Below the pieces are notes generated by a model. The model was not told where the DNA came from. It ran no database searches and saw only the letters and a program-made list of their open reading frames with translations. 55,026 nt of DNA from Bacillota bacterium (GTDB lineage Bacteria > Bacillota > Sulfobacillia > JAJZIM01), in NCBI GenBank assembly GCA_021810565.1, contig JAJZIM010000015.1:1-55026 (forward strand). The letters run 5' to 3'. This document shows, piece after piece, positions 7,682 to 16,755 of the stretch; the stretch's first letter is position 1, and each line of letters starts with the position of its first letter. Both the position numbers and the translations under genes were made by a program.

Positions 7682-9211
7682 TCAGGCCCTCCCGCCCCGC
7701 CCCAGCCGGCGCACGGCCGAGCGCACCTCCCCCACCCCCAAAAGCCACGCCGCCGCGAAGAAGCTCCCCAAGGCCGCCAGCAGGAACAGCCCCACCTGCG
7801 CCGCCCAGCCCCAAAGCCCCCCGGGCAGGCCCAGGATCTCCGGGCGCACCGCCCACACCACGCCAGCGCACACCCCGGTGGCCAGGGCCAATCGCCACAG
7901 GGAGACGCCGAAGCCTCCCCCCGCCCCCAGGGACACCCGGCGGTACAACAGCCCGGCCAGCACCAGGCTGCCCGCCCAGGCCGCCCCCGCCGTGCCCAGG
8001 GCCAGCCCCCCCTGGGCCAGGGGGTGGATCAGCAGGAAGTCCAGGAGGATGTTCACCCCCACCCCCGCCGCCCCCACCCAGGCGGGGGTGGCCGTATCCC
8101 CCAGGGCATAGAAGGCGCGGGCGAACAGGTCCCGCAGGGCCATGGGCAAAAGCCCCAGGGCGAAGAAGGTCAGGGCGAAGGCGGTCACCCGGGTGTCGTG
8201 GGCCAGGAAGGCCCCCCGCTGGAAAAGCACCGCCACCACCGGCCCCCCCGCCAAGAGCAGGAACACGCTCAGGGGCAAAAGCACCGCCGCCAGATACACC
8301 CCGAAGCGCTCCACCTCCCGGCGCAGGGCCGGGACGTCCCCCGCCAGCTCCGACAGGCGCGGCAACAGCGGCACCGTCACCGCCCCCACGAACAGCCCCA
8401 GGGGCAGCTCCAGCACCCGCCCGGCATAGTTCAGGGCCGAGACGCTGCCGGGGGGAAGCCCCGAGGCGAAGATCCGGTCCACGAACAGGCCCAGTTGCCC
8501 CACCGAGGCCCCCGCCGCCATGGGCCACAACAGCCGGCCGACTTGGCGCAGCGCCGGGTCACGCGTCGAGAAACTCAGCGCGGGCGCCACCCCCCGGAAC
8601 AAGAGGGCCGCCAGCACCGCCAGCCCCTGCAGGGTGTACCCCGCCGCCACCCCCAGGGGGATGCACCAAAAGCCCAGCGGGCCGTGCAGAAACACCACCG
8701 CCCCGATCACGCCCAGGCTGGCCAGCCCCGGCCCGATGCTTGGCGCCAGGAAGTGCCCCTGGGCGTTCAGCACGCTGCCGGCCACCCCCAGGAAGGCCAC
8801 CCAGACGAGCACCGGAGTGACGATCCGGAACATGGGCACCGCGATCCGATCGGTGGCCGCGGGGAAGGCCGGCGCCAGAAGGTGCAGGATCGCCGGCGCC
8901 GCCGCCACCCCCACCACCGCCGCCAACAAGGCCGCCGGCAGGCTCCAGCCCAAAAGCAGCCCGAACAGCCGGCGCGTGCCCGCCCGATCCCCGCGCAGCC
9001 GGGTCAATAGCGGCACCGCCGCCGCGTTGAAGGCCCCCGGCACCACCGCCATCAGCACCGTGGGCAGGGTGGTGGCCACCACGTAGGAGTCGGTGACCGC
9101 CGACATGCCGAAGACCTGGGCGATCAGAAGCTCCCGGAGAAAGCCCAGCACCCGCCCCACCAGGGTGGTCCAAAAGACCGTCCCCACCGCCCGGGAAAGC
9201 CTAGTGCCCAC
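7682..9211 (-). CDS. murJ: Lipid II flippase MurJ / MviN-family oligosaccharide flippase
   Basis: A 509-residue multipass protein of the MviN/MurJ branch of the MOP flippase superfamily, with about 14 membrane segments. The N-terminal SRAVGTVFWTTLVGRVLGFLR and the following GMSAVTDSYVVATTLP match the conserved MurJ start, including the arginine-rich first helix and the TDSYVVA motif. FVDRIFASGLPPGSVSALNYAGRV is the family's central signature, and LARAFYALGDTATP the later one. It flips an undecaprenyl-linked precursor from the inner to the outer face of the membrane. As last gene of an envelope-polysaccharide operon it may carry a secondary-polymer unit rather than lipid II; sequence alone does not decide. 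The GTG start at 9211 overlaps the upstream glycosyltransferase gene by 11 bases. Confidence 0.88.
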   Translation of the reverse strand: MGTRLSRAVGTVFWTTLVGRVLGFLRELLIAQVFGMSAVTDSYVVATTLPTVLMAVVPGAFNAAAVPLLTRLRGDRAGTRRLFGLLLGWSLPAALLAAVVGVAAAPAILHLLAPAFPAATDRIAVPMFRIVTPVLVWVAFLGVAGSVLNAQGHFLAPSIGPGLASLGVIGAVVFLHGPLGFWCIPLGVAAGYTLQGLAVLAALLFRGVAPALSFSTRDPALRQVGRLLWPMAAGASVGQLGLFVDRIFASGLPPGSVSALNYAGRVLELPLGLFVGAVTVPLLPRLSELAGDVPALRREVERFGVYLAAVLLPLSVFLLLAGGPVVAVLFQRGAFLAHDTRVTAFALTFFALGLLPMALRDLFARAFYALGDTATPAWVGAAGVGVNILLDFLLIHPLAQGGLALGTAGAAWAGSLVLAGLLYRRVSLGAGGGFGVSLWRLALATGVCAGVVWAVRPEILGLPGGLWGWAAQVGLFLLAALGSFFAAAWLLGVGEVRSAVRRLGRGGRA

Positions 9212-10337
9212 TGCCGTCCTGCGCCAGGGCGGCAGTAATCCGCCCCAGCCGCTCCTCCCAACTGTTGGCCCGGGCCGCCGCCGCCAGCGCCGCCGGGTCG
9301 TGAACGCCCCTACCGGCCAGAAGCTCCCCCACCGCCCGGCAGAAGGCGTCCGCGTCGGGGCTCACGTGCACCACCCCCGCCAAGGGGGCCAGCTCCGGCA
9401 GGGCGGTGGCCACCACCTCCCGCCCCGCCGCCAGGTACTCATAGACCTTGATAGGGTTCACCCCCCGGGTGAGCGGCGTGTTCCGGAAGGGAGCCAGGCA
9501 AAGGGCGAAGCCCTGCACGTAGCCGGGCAGCTCAGCGTAGGGCACCGGCCCCAGGAAGTGCACCCCCCGCATCCCGGCCAGCTCCCCCGGGTCGGCCAGC
9601 ACCGGCCCCGCCAGCACCAGGCTTACCCCGGGGTGCTCCCGCACCACCCGGGCCAAAAGGCCGGTGTCGATCCACTCCCCCAAGGCCCCCACGAAGCCCA
9701 GCCGTGGGGGGAGCACGTCCACCAGCGCCGCGGGCAGCGGCCGGGGCGCGGCGAAATGGTCCACGTCCCCCCCGTTGGGAACGAGTAGCACCCGCCGGCC
9801 GCTCTCCCGCCCCAGGCGCTCGGCCAGGGTGCCGGCGGAGGCGAAGACGAAGTCGGCGCGCACCGCCAGCTCCCGCTCCAGGCGGCGCACCAGCCCCGGG
9901 TCCAAAAGCCCCCGGAAGGCGGCGTGGTCGTCCGCGCAATCGTAGATCACCCGCCCCGGGGCCAGCGTCTCCACCAGGTCCACCGCCCCCGGCAGCCAGC
10001 TCCAAAGGTAAAAATCCTTCCAGCCCAGGACCGCCAGGCTCCCCGTCAGCTCCCCCGCCAGGCGCCCCATGTTCAGCCGGTTCACCCGCCGGAAGACGTT
10101 GCCCAAGGGCTGGGCCAGCCGGGGCCGATGCACCCAGATCCCCGCCGAGACCGCCCGGGGGTTTGCCCCCGGCGCCGCCCCCGGCGGTCGGCGCAAGGCC
10201 CCCAGCCAGGTCACCGACGGGTCCACGTAGAGCACCTGGGTGCCCAGGGCCGCCAGCCGGGACAAAAGCTGCTGCGGGCGCGCCCACACCCCCTCCCAGG
10301 GGGTGGGTCCCAGGGCCAACAGCCGCGCCGGGGTCAT
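9201..10337 (-). CDS. Glycosyltransferase, TuaH-like (GT-B fold)
   Basis: A 378-residue GT-B glycosyltransferase. The opening PTPWEGVWARPQQLLSRLA resembles TuaH and similar teichuronic-acid or exopolysaccharide transferases, whose N-terminus has W.G...R..Q. IYDCADDHAAF is a family hallmark. LVPNGGDVDHF marks the hinge region, and the donor-binding motif is in PIKVYEYLAAGREVVAT, where the usual E..A.G.PVV pattern is recognisable. It should transfer a sugar from a nucleotide donor to a lipid-linked envelope oligosaccharide on the cytoplasmic side. Its ATG overlaps the stop of the preceding transferase gene by four bases (ATGA), and its own end overlaps murJ, so all three are co-translated. Confidence 0.85.
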   Translation of the reverse strand: MTPARLLALGPTPWEGVWARPQQLLSRLAALGTQVLYVDPSVTWLGALRRPPGAAPGANPRAVSAGIWVHRPRLAQPLGNVFRRVNRLNMGRLAGELTGSLAVLGWKDFYLWSWLPGAVDLVETLAPGRVIYDCADDHAAFRGLLDPGLVRRLERELAVRADFVFASAGTLAERLGRESGRRVLLVPNGGDVDHFAAPRPLPAALVDVLPPRLGFVGALGEWIDTGLLARVVREHPGVSLVLAGPVLADPGELAGMRGVHFLGPVPYAELPGYVQGFALCLAPFRNTPLTRGVNPIKVYEYLAAGREVVATALPELAPLAGVVHVSPDADAFCRAVGELLAGRGVHDPAALAAAARANSWEERLGRITAALAQDGSGH

Positions 10338-11431
10338 TCCCCTTCCTCCAGCACCGCGTCGTAGACCGCCTCGGTGCCCCGGGCGAAGCTCTCCAAGGCG
10401 AAATCCCGGCGGTAGCGCTCCCGGCCGGCCTCCCCCAGGCGCCGGGCCAAATCAGGATCCCCCAGGAGCCGCATAAGGGCGTCGGCCAGGCTTTGCGGGT
10501 CGGCGGGCGGCACCAGCAGGCCCGTCTCCCCCTCCGCCACCAGCTCCCGCACCCCGCCCACCCGGCTGGCCACCACCGGCAGCCCCGCCAGCATGGCCTC
10601 CAGCACCGCCAGGCCCATCCCCTCCATCAGGGAGGGCAGCACGAAGACGTCCAAGGCCGGCAAGAGCTCCACCGGCCGCTCCCGAAAGCCCAGGAAGCGC
10701 GCGGGAGGGGCAAGCCCCAGCTCCCGGCCCTCCCGCTCCAGCGCGCCCCGCTCGGGTCCGTCCCCCACCACCACCACCTGGCAGGCCACCCCCCGGCGCT
10801 GCAGGATGGCTGCCGCCTGCAACAGATAGCGCACCCCCTTCACCGCGTGCAGACGGGCCACCGTGCCCACCGTAGGCCCCGGGGCCAGCCCCAGGTCCCG
10901 GCGCGCCGCCGCGGGCTCCGGCAGGCGGGAGGGCTCGGCCACCCCGTTGTACACCACGTGGATCTTGCGCCGGGGCACCCCCCGGCGGATCAGGTCCGCC
11001 GCCACGCTCTCGGACACGGCGATGAAGTGGTCGGACAGGGACAGGGACAAATTGTCCACCCCCACGGCCACGGTCCGGCGCACCGAGCTGTCGTAGTCGT
11101 AGGCGATCAGGGAGTGCACCGTGGTCAGCACCGGCCGGCGGGTGGCCCTGCCCGCCAGCCGTCCGATCAGGTTCGCCCGCACCCCGTGGGTGTGCACAAA
11201 GCGCGCCCCGGTCTCGCGCACCAGGGCCGCCAGCTCCCGCACCCCCCGGGAGCGGCGGCAGGGCACGCCGTCCCCCAGGCGGCTCGCCAGGTCGTCCCGC
11301 CCCAGGGACACGTAGGTGGGAGCGAAGCGGGACCGGTCCAGCACCCTGAGCAGCGTGGCCAGGTACTCGGCCCCCCCGCCCTGGTCGCCGCCGCCGTACA
11401 CCACGAGGAAGGGCACGGGATTGCCGCTCAA
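10334..11431 (-). CDS. Glycosyltransferase family 4
   Basis: A 365-residue GT4-type glycosyltransferase. The N-terminal domain starts PFLVVYGGGDQGGGAEYLA, with the glycine-rich acceptor loop, followed by HTHGVRANLIGRLAG. FIAVSESVAADLIRRG and VVYNGV mark the domain boundary. In the C-terminal domain, TVGTVARLHAVKGVRYL and VFVLPSLMEGMGLAVLEAMLAGLPVVAS contain the donor-binding E-x7-E motif. A retaining transfer of a hexose from a nucleotide sugar is expected. The TTG start at 11431 has GGGAGG about eight bases upstream. It sits in the envelope polymer operon just before the TuaH-like gene. Confidence 0.9.
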   Translation of the reverse strand: MSGNPVPFLVVYGGGDQGGGAEYLATLLRVLDRSRFAPTYVSLGRDDLASRLGDGVPCRRSRGVRELAALVRETGARFVHTHGVRANLIGRLAGRATRRPVLTTVHSLIAYDYDSSVRRTVAVGVDNLSLSLSDHFIAVSESVAADLIRRGVPRRKIHVVYNGVAEPSRLPEPAAARRDLGLAPGPTVGTVARLHAVKGVRYLLQAAAILQRRGVACQVVVVGDGPERGALEREGRELGLAPPARFLGFRERPVELLPALDVFVLPSLMEGMGLAVLEAMLAGLPVVASRVGGVRELVAEGETGLLVPPADPQSLADALMRLLGDPDLARRLGEAGRERYRRDFALESFARGTEAVYDAVLEEGE

Positions 11432-11450
11432 GTCTCAGCCTCCCGTCGGC

Positions 11451-12239
11451 TCAAGGCAAAAGGTTCGCCCGGGGCAGCTTCCGCGGCGCCCTGACGGCCG
11501 GTCCCTCGTAGCTGAGGTTGATCCGGCTGGCCTGCCACAGCCCCGGCCTTCCGGCCACCGGCACCGTCACGTAGGTCTGGAGCTGATACAGCCGGCCGTT
11601 GCCCGCCGCGTAGCGGCCGGCGTTGCCGTGGCCGATCCACAGGATCACCCGGGCCGGGGCCGCCGCCGCCTGGCCGGCCAGGACCTTGCCCCCCGGCCCC
11701 AGCAGCGAGCTCAGCTTCCCCGCCGTGGTGTCCAGGGCGTACACCCGGCACAGCACCGGTCCCACGTGGCTGTCGGGGAGGCGCCGGGCCGTCCCCGCCA
11801 GGGAGTTCAGCCCCGCCAGTCGGCCCAGGGGATCGGGCGAGGCCTGACGCCCCGGCACCAGGTGCCAACCCTTCCTGCCCTCCCGATACAGGCGATGGCG
11901 GGCGTAGTAGAAGCGCTGGGAATAAAGGGGGGTGAACAGCTGGCCCAGGTAGCGGCCGTGATCGGCCTGCACGCTGAAGGTGGTCTCGGAGTAGCAGTAC
12001 TGGCAGGTGTGGGAGTTATAGTTGCCGTTCTCGGTGACCGCGAAACCGCTCCAGCCCCAGCGCCCGTGGGGCAGATGAGCCAGGGAGCGGGCCAGGCGCG
12101 CCGCAAAGGCCGCCGACACGGGGACGCCCGGCACGTCCTGCAGGGTGATGGGCGGTGCCGGGGGCGGCGGCGCACACCCCGCGGCCAAAAGCGCCAGCAG
12201 GCTCAGGGCCGCTCCCAGGCGACCCCATTTCCTAAGCAT
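11451..12239 (-). CDS. Predicted lipoprotein of unknown function with a CxxC motif
   Basis: A 262-residue lipoprotein. The lipobox is LLAAGC, so the mature protein would begin at a cysteine followed by a proline-rich spacer (APPPPAPP). Beyond that I recognise no family. GNYNSHTCQYCYSETTFSV holds a CxxC pair; LWIGHGNAGRYAAGNGRLYQL and YEGPAVRAP near the end look like beta strands. It overlaps the large membrane protein upstream by eight bases and is followed 19 bases later by a glycosyltransferase, so it belongs to the polysaccharide operon. A role in handling the assembled polymer outside the membrane, together with the adjacent membrane protein, is plausible but unproved. Confidence 0.75.
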   Translation of the reverse strand: MLRKWGRLGAALSLLALLAAGCAPPPPAPPITLQDVPGVPVSAAFAARLARSLAHLPHGRWGWSGFAVTENGNYNSHTCQYCYSETTFSVQADHGRYLGQLFTPLYSQRFYYARHRLYREGRKGWHLVPGRQASPDPLGRLAGLNSLAGTARRLPDSHVGPVLCRVYALDTTAGKLSSLLGPGGKVLAGQAAAAPARVILWIGHGNAGRYAAGNGRLYQLQTYVTVPVAGRPGLWQASRINLSYEGPAVRAPRKLPRANLLP

Positions 12240-13887
12240 GCCGCACCGCCCCCTTCCTCCGGGAGAGCCGCCAGGCCAGGGCGCCCAGCACCAGCAAGAC
12301 GGTCACGCCCTGGGTGGCGGGCTCCAGGGGCAGGGTCTGCGGCCGGAACACCCCCACGGCGTTCCCGTACAGGGTGGCGAAGACCAGGTCCTGGGAGTGC
12401 GCCCCCTGCAGGGGTGCCAGCTTGGCGAACAGGACCTGGGGCAGGTACACGTGCCACAGGGGAGTGAAACCCTCGCCGTTCCATCGCAGGGCCTCCAGAT
12501 AGGGGGCCTTGATCAGGGTGGGCACCGGGGTCTTGTCCAGGGCCAGCACCACCGGAGCGCTGCCCTGCCCGAAGGGACCCGCCGCCTGGAAGCGGAAGGT
12601 GTGGTCCGGGGCGCGCCACAGGAGCCGGTAGCCCCGTCCCGGGGCGTACCCCACCACCGCCGCGCGGGTCTCCAGGTCGTTCACCAGCAGCACCTGGGGT
12701 CCGGGTCCGATGCGGGCCACCTGCACCTGGACCCGCGGCACGTCCGGCAGCCGGGCCGAGCTTGGCACCCGGAACAACAGCCGGGGCTGGGCGCCCAACC
12801 GGACCACGGTCAGATCCAGCCCCTGCAGCACCAGGTCCGGGCGCCCCCCGGGCCCCAGGGTGCCCACCCCCACGATGCGCTGGGCGCGGGTGGGAAAGCG
12901 GAACGATCGGCCCCGGTAGCGTCCGGTGAGCGCCCCGTGGGCGAGCACCACCCCGGACAGCCCGTAGGGCTGGCCCTGCCAGGAGGGCAACAGGTCCGCC
13001 GCGTGGGATCCGGTCGGCAGGTTGCCCACCTTGGCCTGCAGCCGGTCCCAGCCGCCCCGGGCCGCCTGGGCTGACCCCACCGCCTGGTCCAAGAAGGCCC
13101 CCGACCACGCCCCGGGATTCAGGGCCAAACCGGCCGCCGCCGCCGGCTGCAGGCGCTGTTTGAGGGTGTAGCCCACGCCGGCGGAGTACAGCCGGAAATG
13201 GGGCCGCGCCACCGGCAGGTAGGTGAAGTCGGGCCGCACCGCCGCGGCTATCCCGGCGGCGTGACCGGTCACCGACCGAAAGCCGCCGCCCTGCCAGGAC
13301 CAGGTCTCAAACACGCGGGGGGCGGTGCGCGGATCCACCGTCTTGCCGCGGCGCCAGGGCGCCTGGGCCGCCACCGCCAGGTCCATGCCGCCGCGGCCGG
13401 ACGGCACGAAGGCCACCTGGGGGATATTGTCGGTGCGCTTGGACTGCAGGGGCGGGGTGGCCCACACCCGGTTGAGATGCGGCACCTCGTGCAGCCAGGA
13501 GCTGGGCAGTTGCGCCGCCGCCAGGGAGAGCACCAGGATCAGGGCGTAGCGCCCCGGGGACACCCGCACCGTCCAGCGCCCCAGGAAGAACAAGAGCACC
13601 ACCATTCCCACCGCCTCCACCGCCCCCAGGGCCTTGCCGATGACCGGCGGGGAGGCGAAGACGGCGAAGAACAGGCTGTGCCAGCCCTTGAACAGGAAGA
13701 TGAACAAAAGGGCCTGCACCACCAGGCGCAGCCGCCACCGCGGCGGCAGCGCCCAGATCCCCAGGGCCGTCACTCCCGCCGCCAGGATCACCCCGGGATA
13801 GGCGTAGCCGATGGTCAGGGGCAGCACTCCCCAGTAGTACCAGGGAACCAGAAAGGCCAGGCCCAAGGCCACCCAGAGGGTGCGCAT
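12232..13887 (-). CDS. Envelope membrane protein of unknown function
   Basis: A 551-residue protein with four or five membrane helices in the first 130 residues (from MRTLWVALGLAFLVPWYYWG to YALILVLSLAAAQLP), a large exported region of about 380 residues, and one C-terminal helix (VTVLLVLGALAWRL) ending in basic residues. The exported part has repeated beta-type segments such as VGVGTLGPGGRPDLVLQGLD and GQGSAPVVLALD, which resemble FG-GAP/VCBS beta-propeller blades, but I cannot assign a family. The ATG at 13887 overlaps the stop of the O-antigen-ligase-like gene (TGATG). The start 30 codons earlier is rejected because it lies inside that gene. It probably works with the lipoprotein that overlaps its end. 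Confidence 0.75.
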   Translation of the reverse strand: MRTLWVALGLAFLVPWYYWGVLPLTIGYAYPGVILAAGVTALGIWALPPRWRLRLVVQALLFIFLFKGWHSLFFAVFASPPVIGKALGAVEAVGMVVLLFFLGRWTVRVSPGRYALILVLSLAAAQLPSSWLHEVPHLNRVWATPPLQSKRTDNIPQVAFVPSGRGGMDLAVAAQAPWRRGKTVDPRTAPRVFETWSWQGGGFRSVTGHAAGIAAAVRPDFTYLPVARPHFRLYSAGVGYTLKQRLQPAAAAGLALNPGAWSGAFLDQAVGSAQAARGGWDRLQAKVGNLPTGSHAADLLPSWQGQPYGLSGVVLAHGALTGRYRGRSFRFPTRAQRIVGVGTLGPGGRPDLVLQGLDLTVVRLGAQPRLLFRVPSSARLPDVPRVQVQVARIGPGPQVLLVNDLETRAAVVGYAPGRGYRLLWRAPDHTFRFQAAGPFGQGSAPVVLALDKTPVPTLIKAPYLEALRWNGEGFTPLWHVYLPQVLFAKLAPLQGAHSQDLVFATLYGNAVGVFRPQTLPLEPATQGVTVLLVLGALAWRLSRRKGAVRHA

Positions 13888-15146
13888 CAGTCCGCCTCCC
13901 CGGCCAGGCGCGGCCACAACAGGCTCATGGCCACCATGGACCAGAAATAGGTGTTGAGGAAGGGGGTGGCGAAGATGTTCTCCACCCCGTTGTGCAGCAC
14001 CACCACCAGCACCCCCGCGAACAGCCCGGCCCCCAGGGCGTAGCCCGGGCGGCCCTTGAGGTGTCGCCAGGAGCGGAAGGCGGCCCGGGCCGCCAGGAAC
14101 ATCAGGACCACCAGGGCGATGAGCCCGGGCAGCCCCTCCTCCCCCATGGTCTTGGCATAGTAGTTGTCGGCGTAGGGGGATCCCAGGTAGTTGGCCGCCA
14201 CCGCCCCGCCGTAGTGGCCGGTGCCCGCCCCGGTCAGCGGCGCCACCGCCAGGTGGTAGAAGGCCAGGCTCCAGCGGTAAAGCCGCCCGTTCTGCTCACT
14301 GGCCCGGAGATAGGGCCAGGAGACGATCTGCTCCAGATGGTGCAGCACCGGCGGCAGCAGGACTCCGGCCAGCCCCAGGACCAGGACGCCGGCGAAGAGG
14401 CGCCGGTCCAGGAAATAGGAGGTCACCAAGGCGGACAGCCCGATGGACAGCCACGCCCCCCGGGAGAAGGTCACCAGCAGGGCGGCCACCAGGATCAGGG
14501 CTGCCGCCACCAAAACGGCCCGGGCCAGGCGACGCCGCTCCTGCCAGGCCAGGGCCGCCGTGATGGGCAGCATCATCGCCATGTAGTCCCCCAACACGTT
14601 GGGGCTTTGCACGATGGAGAAGGCCCGGGTGGTCAGGGTGGAGTGCACCCCCAGCCACTGATAGGGCACCGAGGCTCCCGTCTTGTACTGGTACAGGCCG
14701 TACAGCCCGACCAGGGCCGCCACCACCACCGCCTCCCAGATCAGGGTCAGAAACAACCGGCGGCCGCTGACCAGGTTGGCCACCAGGAACAGGGCCAGCA
14801 TGTACTCGCAGATCCCGCGCCAGCCCTGGATCCCCACGATGATGTCGCCCATGTTCACGAAGATCCCGGCGGCGATCAGGGCCATGAACAGACCCACCAT
14901 GCGGCCGAAGGGGATCCGCACCGGTTCGGTGCCGTCCAGGTAGCGCACCAGCCACACCAGGGCCAACAGCCCGAACACGGCGTTGATCCAAAGCGGTCCC
15001 AAGATGGCCAGGAAATGCGCGTGTCGGGGCAGCACGTCCCGCAAGAACCAGTCCACGATGGGAAAGGCGAAGATCAGGGCCAAGAGCGCGTTCCCCACCG
15101 CCTTGTGACGCAGGAGGTTCACCCCTCCCACAAAGAGGTTATCCAT
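13887..15146 (-). CDS. O-antigen ligase / Wzy-family polymerase-like membrane protein
   Basis: A 419-residue multipass protein with about 11-12 membrane helices and the Wzy_C/O-antigen-ligase layout. SPNVLGDYMAMMLPITAAL is the typical conserved block. LLVTFSRGAWLSIG contains the signature SRGA motif. GRLYRWSLAFYHLAVAPLTGAGTGHYG gives the large external loop with its conserved R and G.G pattern, and VVLHNGVENIF the late motif. Such proteins join lipid-linked sugar units into polymers, or ligate polymer to an acceptor, on the outer face of the membrane. Its ATG has GGGGAGG about six bases upstream. It is the probable polymer-forming step of this operon. Confidence 0.85.
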   Translation of the reverse strand: MDNLFVGGVNLLRHKAVGNALLALIFAFPIVDWFLRDVLPRHAHFLAILGPLWINAVFGLLALVWLVRYLDGTEPVRIPFGRMVGLFMALIAAGIFVNMGDIIVGIQGWRGICEYMLALFLVANLVSGRRLFLTLIWEAVVVAALVGLYGLYQYKTGASVPYQWLGVHSTLTTRAFSIVQSPNVLGDYMAMMLPITAALAWQERRRLARAVLVAAALILVAALLVTFSRGAWLSIGLSALVTSYFLDRRLFAGVLVLGLAGVLLPPVLHHLEQIVSWPYLRASEQNGRLYRWSLAFYHLAVAPLTGAGTGHYGGAVAANYLGSPYADNYYAKTMGEEGLPGLIALVVLMFLAARAAFRSWRHLKGRPGYALGAGLFAGVLVVVLHNGVENIFATPFLNTYFWSMVAMSLLWPRLAGEAD

Positions 15147-15208
15147 CCGACCGCCTCCCCGTTGATATGTCCCTTAAGGTTTCCGCACGACGCCCCGCGG
15201 CTCCTGCC

Positions 15209-16045
15209 TCAAACCAGGCCGCGATGGGGACGAAATCCTTCCCCCAACACCTCGTGGACATCCCCCACCACCATGAAGGCCCCGGGGTCCGTCCGCCGCA
15301 CCAGTTCCTTCAGCCGGGCCATCTCGGAGCGCGCCACCACCACCAGCAGCACCTCCCGCTGGCGTCCCGTGTACATCCCCCGCGCCGGAAAGGTCGTGGC
15401 CCCCCGCCCCAACCCCTCCAACACCCCCCGGGCCAACTCCTCCGAACGCTCGCTGACGATCCACACCGCCCGGGAGTAGTCCAGCCCCTCCTGCAACAGA
15501 TCTACCACGCGGCTGGAGACGAACAGGGCCAGCAGGGAATACAGGGCCACCCGCAAGGTCAAAGCCGCCCCGGTCAGGGCCATCACCACGAAATCCGCCG
15601 CCAAGAGCCCCTGCCCCACGGTCAGGAAGCTGTAGCGGGAGAGCAGCCGCGCCACTATATCCGTCCCTCCCGTGCTGCCCTGCACCCGGAAGACCAGCCC
15701 CAGGCCCAGCCCCGACATGGCCCCCCCGTAGACCGCGGCCAGGAGCGGGTCGCCCGTCAGGGCGGGCACCCGCAGGACCTCCACCCAGAAGGACAGGGCC
15801 AGGATGCCGTAGAGGGTCTTCACCCCGAAGCGCATCCCCAGCAACCGGCCGCCCAGGAGCACCAGCGGCAGGTTCAGCCCCGCGATCACCGCCCCCACCG
15901 GCAGCCCCCACAGGTAGTGGGCCACCACGGCCAAGCCCGTCACCCCGCCGTCGTTCAGGCGGTTGGGAATCAGGAAGAAATTCAGGCCCAGGGCCGTGAC
16001 CGCCGCGCCCAAGGTCAGCTGCGCGTAAGCCCAAAGCGCCCTCAC
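15209..16045 (-). CDS. YitT-family membrane protein with DUF2179 domain
   Basis: A 278-residue protein of the YitT family (DUF161 plus DUF2179). The membrane part begins LTLGAAVTALGLNFFLIPNRLNDGGVTG, the classical YitT motif, and repeats with VFRVQGSTGGTDIVARLLSR. The soluble C-terminal domain, SRAVWIVSERSEELARGV to FMVVGDVHEVLGEGF, is DUF2179. The biochemical role is not established; homologues are often called uncharacterised or putative transporters. The GTG at 16045 overlaps the preceding stop (GTGA), which supports this start over the longer open frame. Confidence 0.88.
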   Translation of the reverse strand: MRALWAYAQLTLGAAVTALGLNFFLIPNRLNDGGVTGLAVVAHYLWGLPVGAVIAGLNLPLVLLGGRLLGMRFGVKTLYGILALSFWVEVLRVPALTGDPLLAAVYGGAMSGLGLGLVFRVQGSTGGTDIVARLLSRYSFLTVGQGLLAADFVVMALTGAALTLRVALYSLLALFVSSRVVDLLQEGLDYSRAVWIVSERSEELARGVLEGLGRGATTFPARGMYTGRQREVLLVVVARSEMARLKELVRRTDPGAFMVVGDVHEVLGEGFRPHRGLV

Positions 16046-16755
16046 CTCCCCTTCCCCCGCTCCCGCAGCACCGCCCAGACAAAGGCCGGCAGCACCAGGG
16101 AGCGCCGCCAGCGCCGGGGCTGGACCGCCAGCCGGAACAGCCACTCCAGGCCGACGCGGCCCATCCACGCCGGCGCCCGGGGCACCCGCCCGGCGAACAC
16201 GTCCAGGGCGCCCCCCACGCCCATGGCCAGGGGCACCCCCAAGGCCTCCCGATGGGCGGCCAGCCACCGCTCCTGGCGGGGGGATCCCAGGCCGACCAAC
16301 AAAAGCGCGGGCGCGGCGCGGCGCACGGCATCCAGCACCGCCGACTCCTCGGCCCTCGTGAAATACCCCTGGGCGGTGCCCACCACCCGCACGGCCCGAT
16401 GGCGCTCGACCAGGTGCTCGGCCGCCGCCGCGGCCACCCCCGGTCGGCCCCCCAAGAGGAAGGTCGGATGCCCCTCGGCCAAGAGCGCCTCCGCCAGCTC
16501 CACCCCCGGCAAGCGGGGGAAGCGCCCGTAGCCCAAAAGCCTCCCCGCCAGCACCACCCCCGCGCCGTCGGGCAGCACCAGATCCGCCGCCGCCAGGGCC
16601 GCGGCAAGCTTCGGATCCCGCGCGGCCCGAAAGAGCATCTCGGCGTTGGCGGTGGCCACCAGGTGCGTCCCCCCCGCCAGGAAGGCGTGCAAGCGCTCTT
16701 CCGCCTGCTCGGCGTCCAGAAAGTCCACGCCCACCCCCAGGACCTGCCGCCTCAC
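16042..16755 (-). CDS. tagA: WecG/TagA/CpsF-family glycosyltransferase (GT26)
   Basis: A 237-residue GT26 enzyme. VLGVGVDFLDAEQAEERL is the family start, HLVATANAEMLFRAARDP the next block with the conserved N-E pair, LVLPDGAGVVLAG holds the catalytic-region aspartate of the PDG motif, and LLLVGLGSPRQERWLAAH carries the G.P.QE.W signature. AMGVGGALDVFAG and RAPAWMGRVGLEWLFRL complete it. TagA adds N-acetylmannosamine to undecaprenyl-PP-GlcNAc, an early committed step in wall polymer synthesis. The GTG at 16755 overlaps the csaB stop (GTGA) and gives the usual family length. Confidence 0.92.
   Translation of the reverse strand: MRRQVLGVGVDFLDAEQAEERLHAFLAGGTHLVATANAEMLFRAARDPKLAAALAAADLVLPDGAGVVLAGRLLGYGRFPRLPGVELAEALLAEGHPTFLLGGRPGVAAAAAEHLVERHRAVRVVGTAQGYFTRAEESAVLDAVRRAAPALLLVGLGSPRQERWLAAHREALGVPLAMGVGGALDVFAGRVPRAPAWMGRVGLEWLFRLAVQPRRWRRSLVLPAFVWAVLRERGKGR

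Noticed and set aside
5402-9010. A 1202-codon plus-strand open frame and similar very long frames opposite the protease, murJ and glycosyltransferase genes
   Set aside because: Shadows of real minus-strand genes in GC-rich DNA; the translations are Gly/Pro/Arg/His-rich and show no domains.
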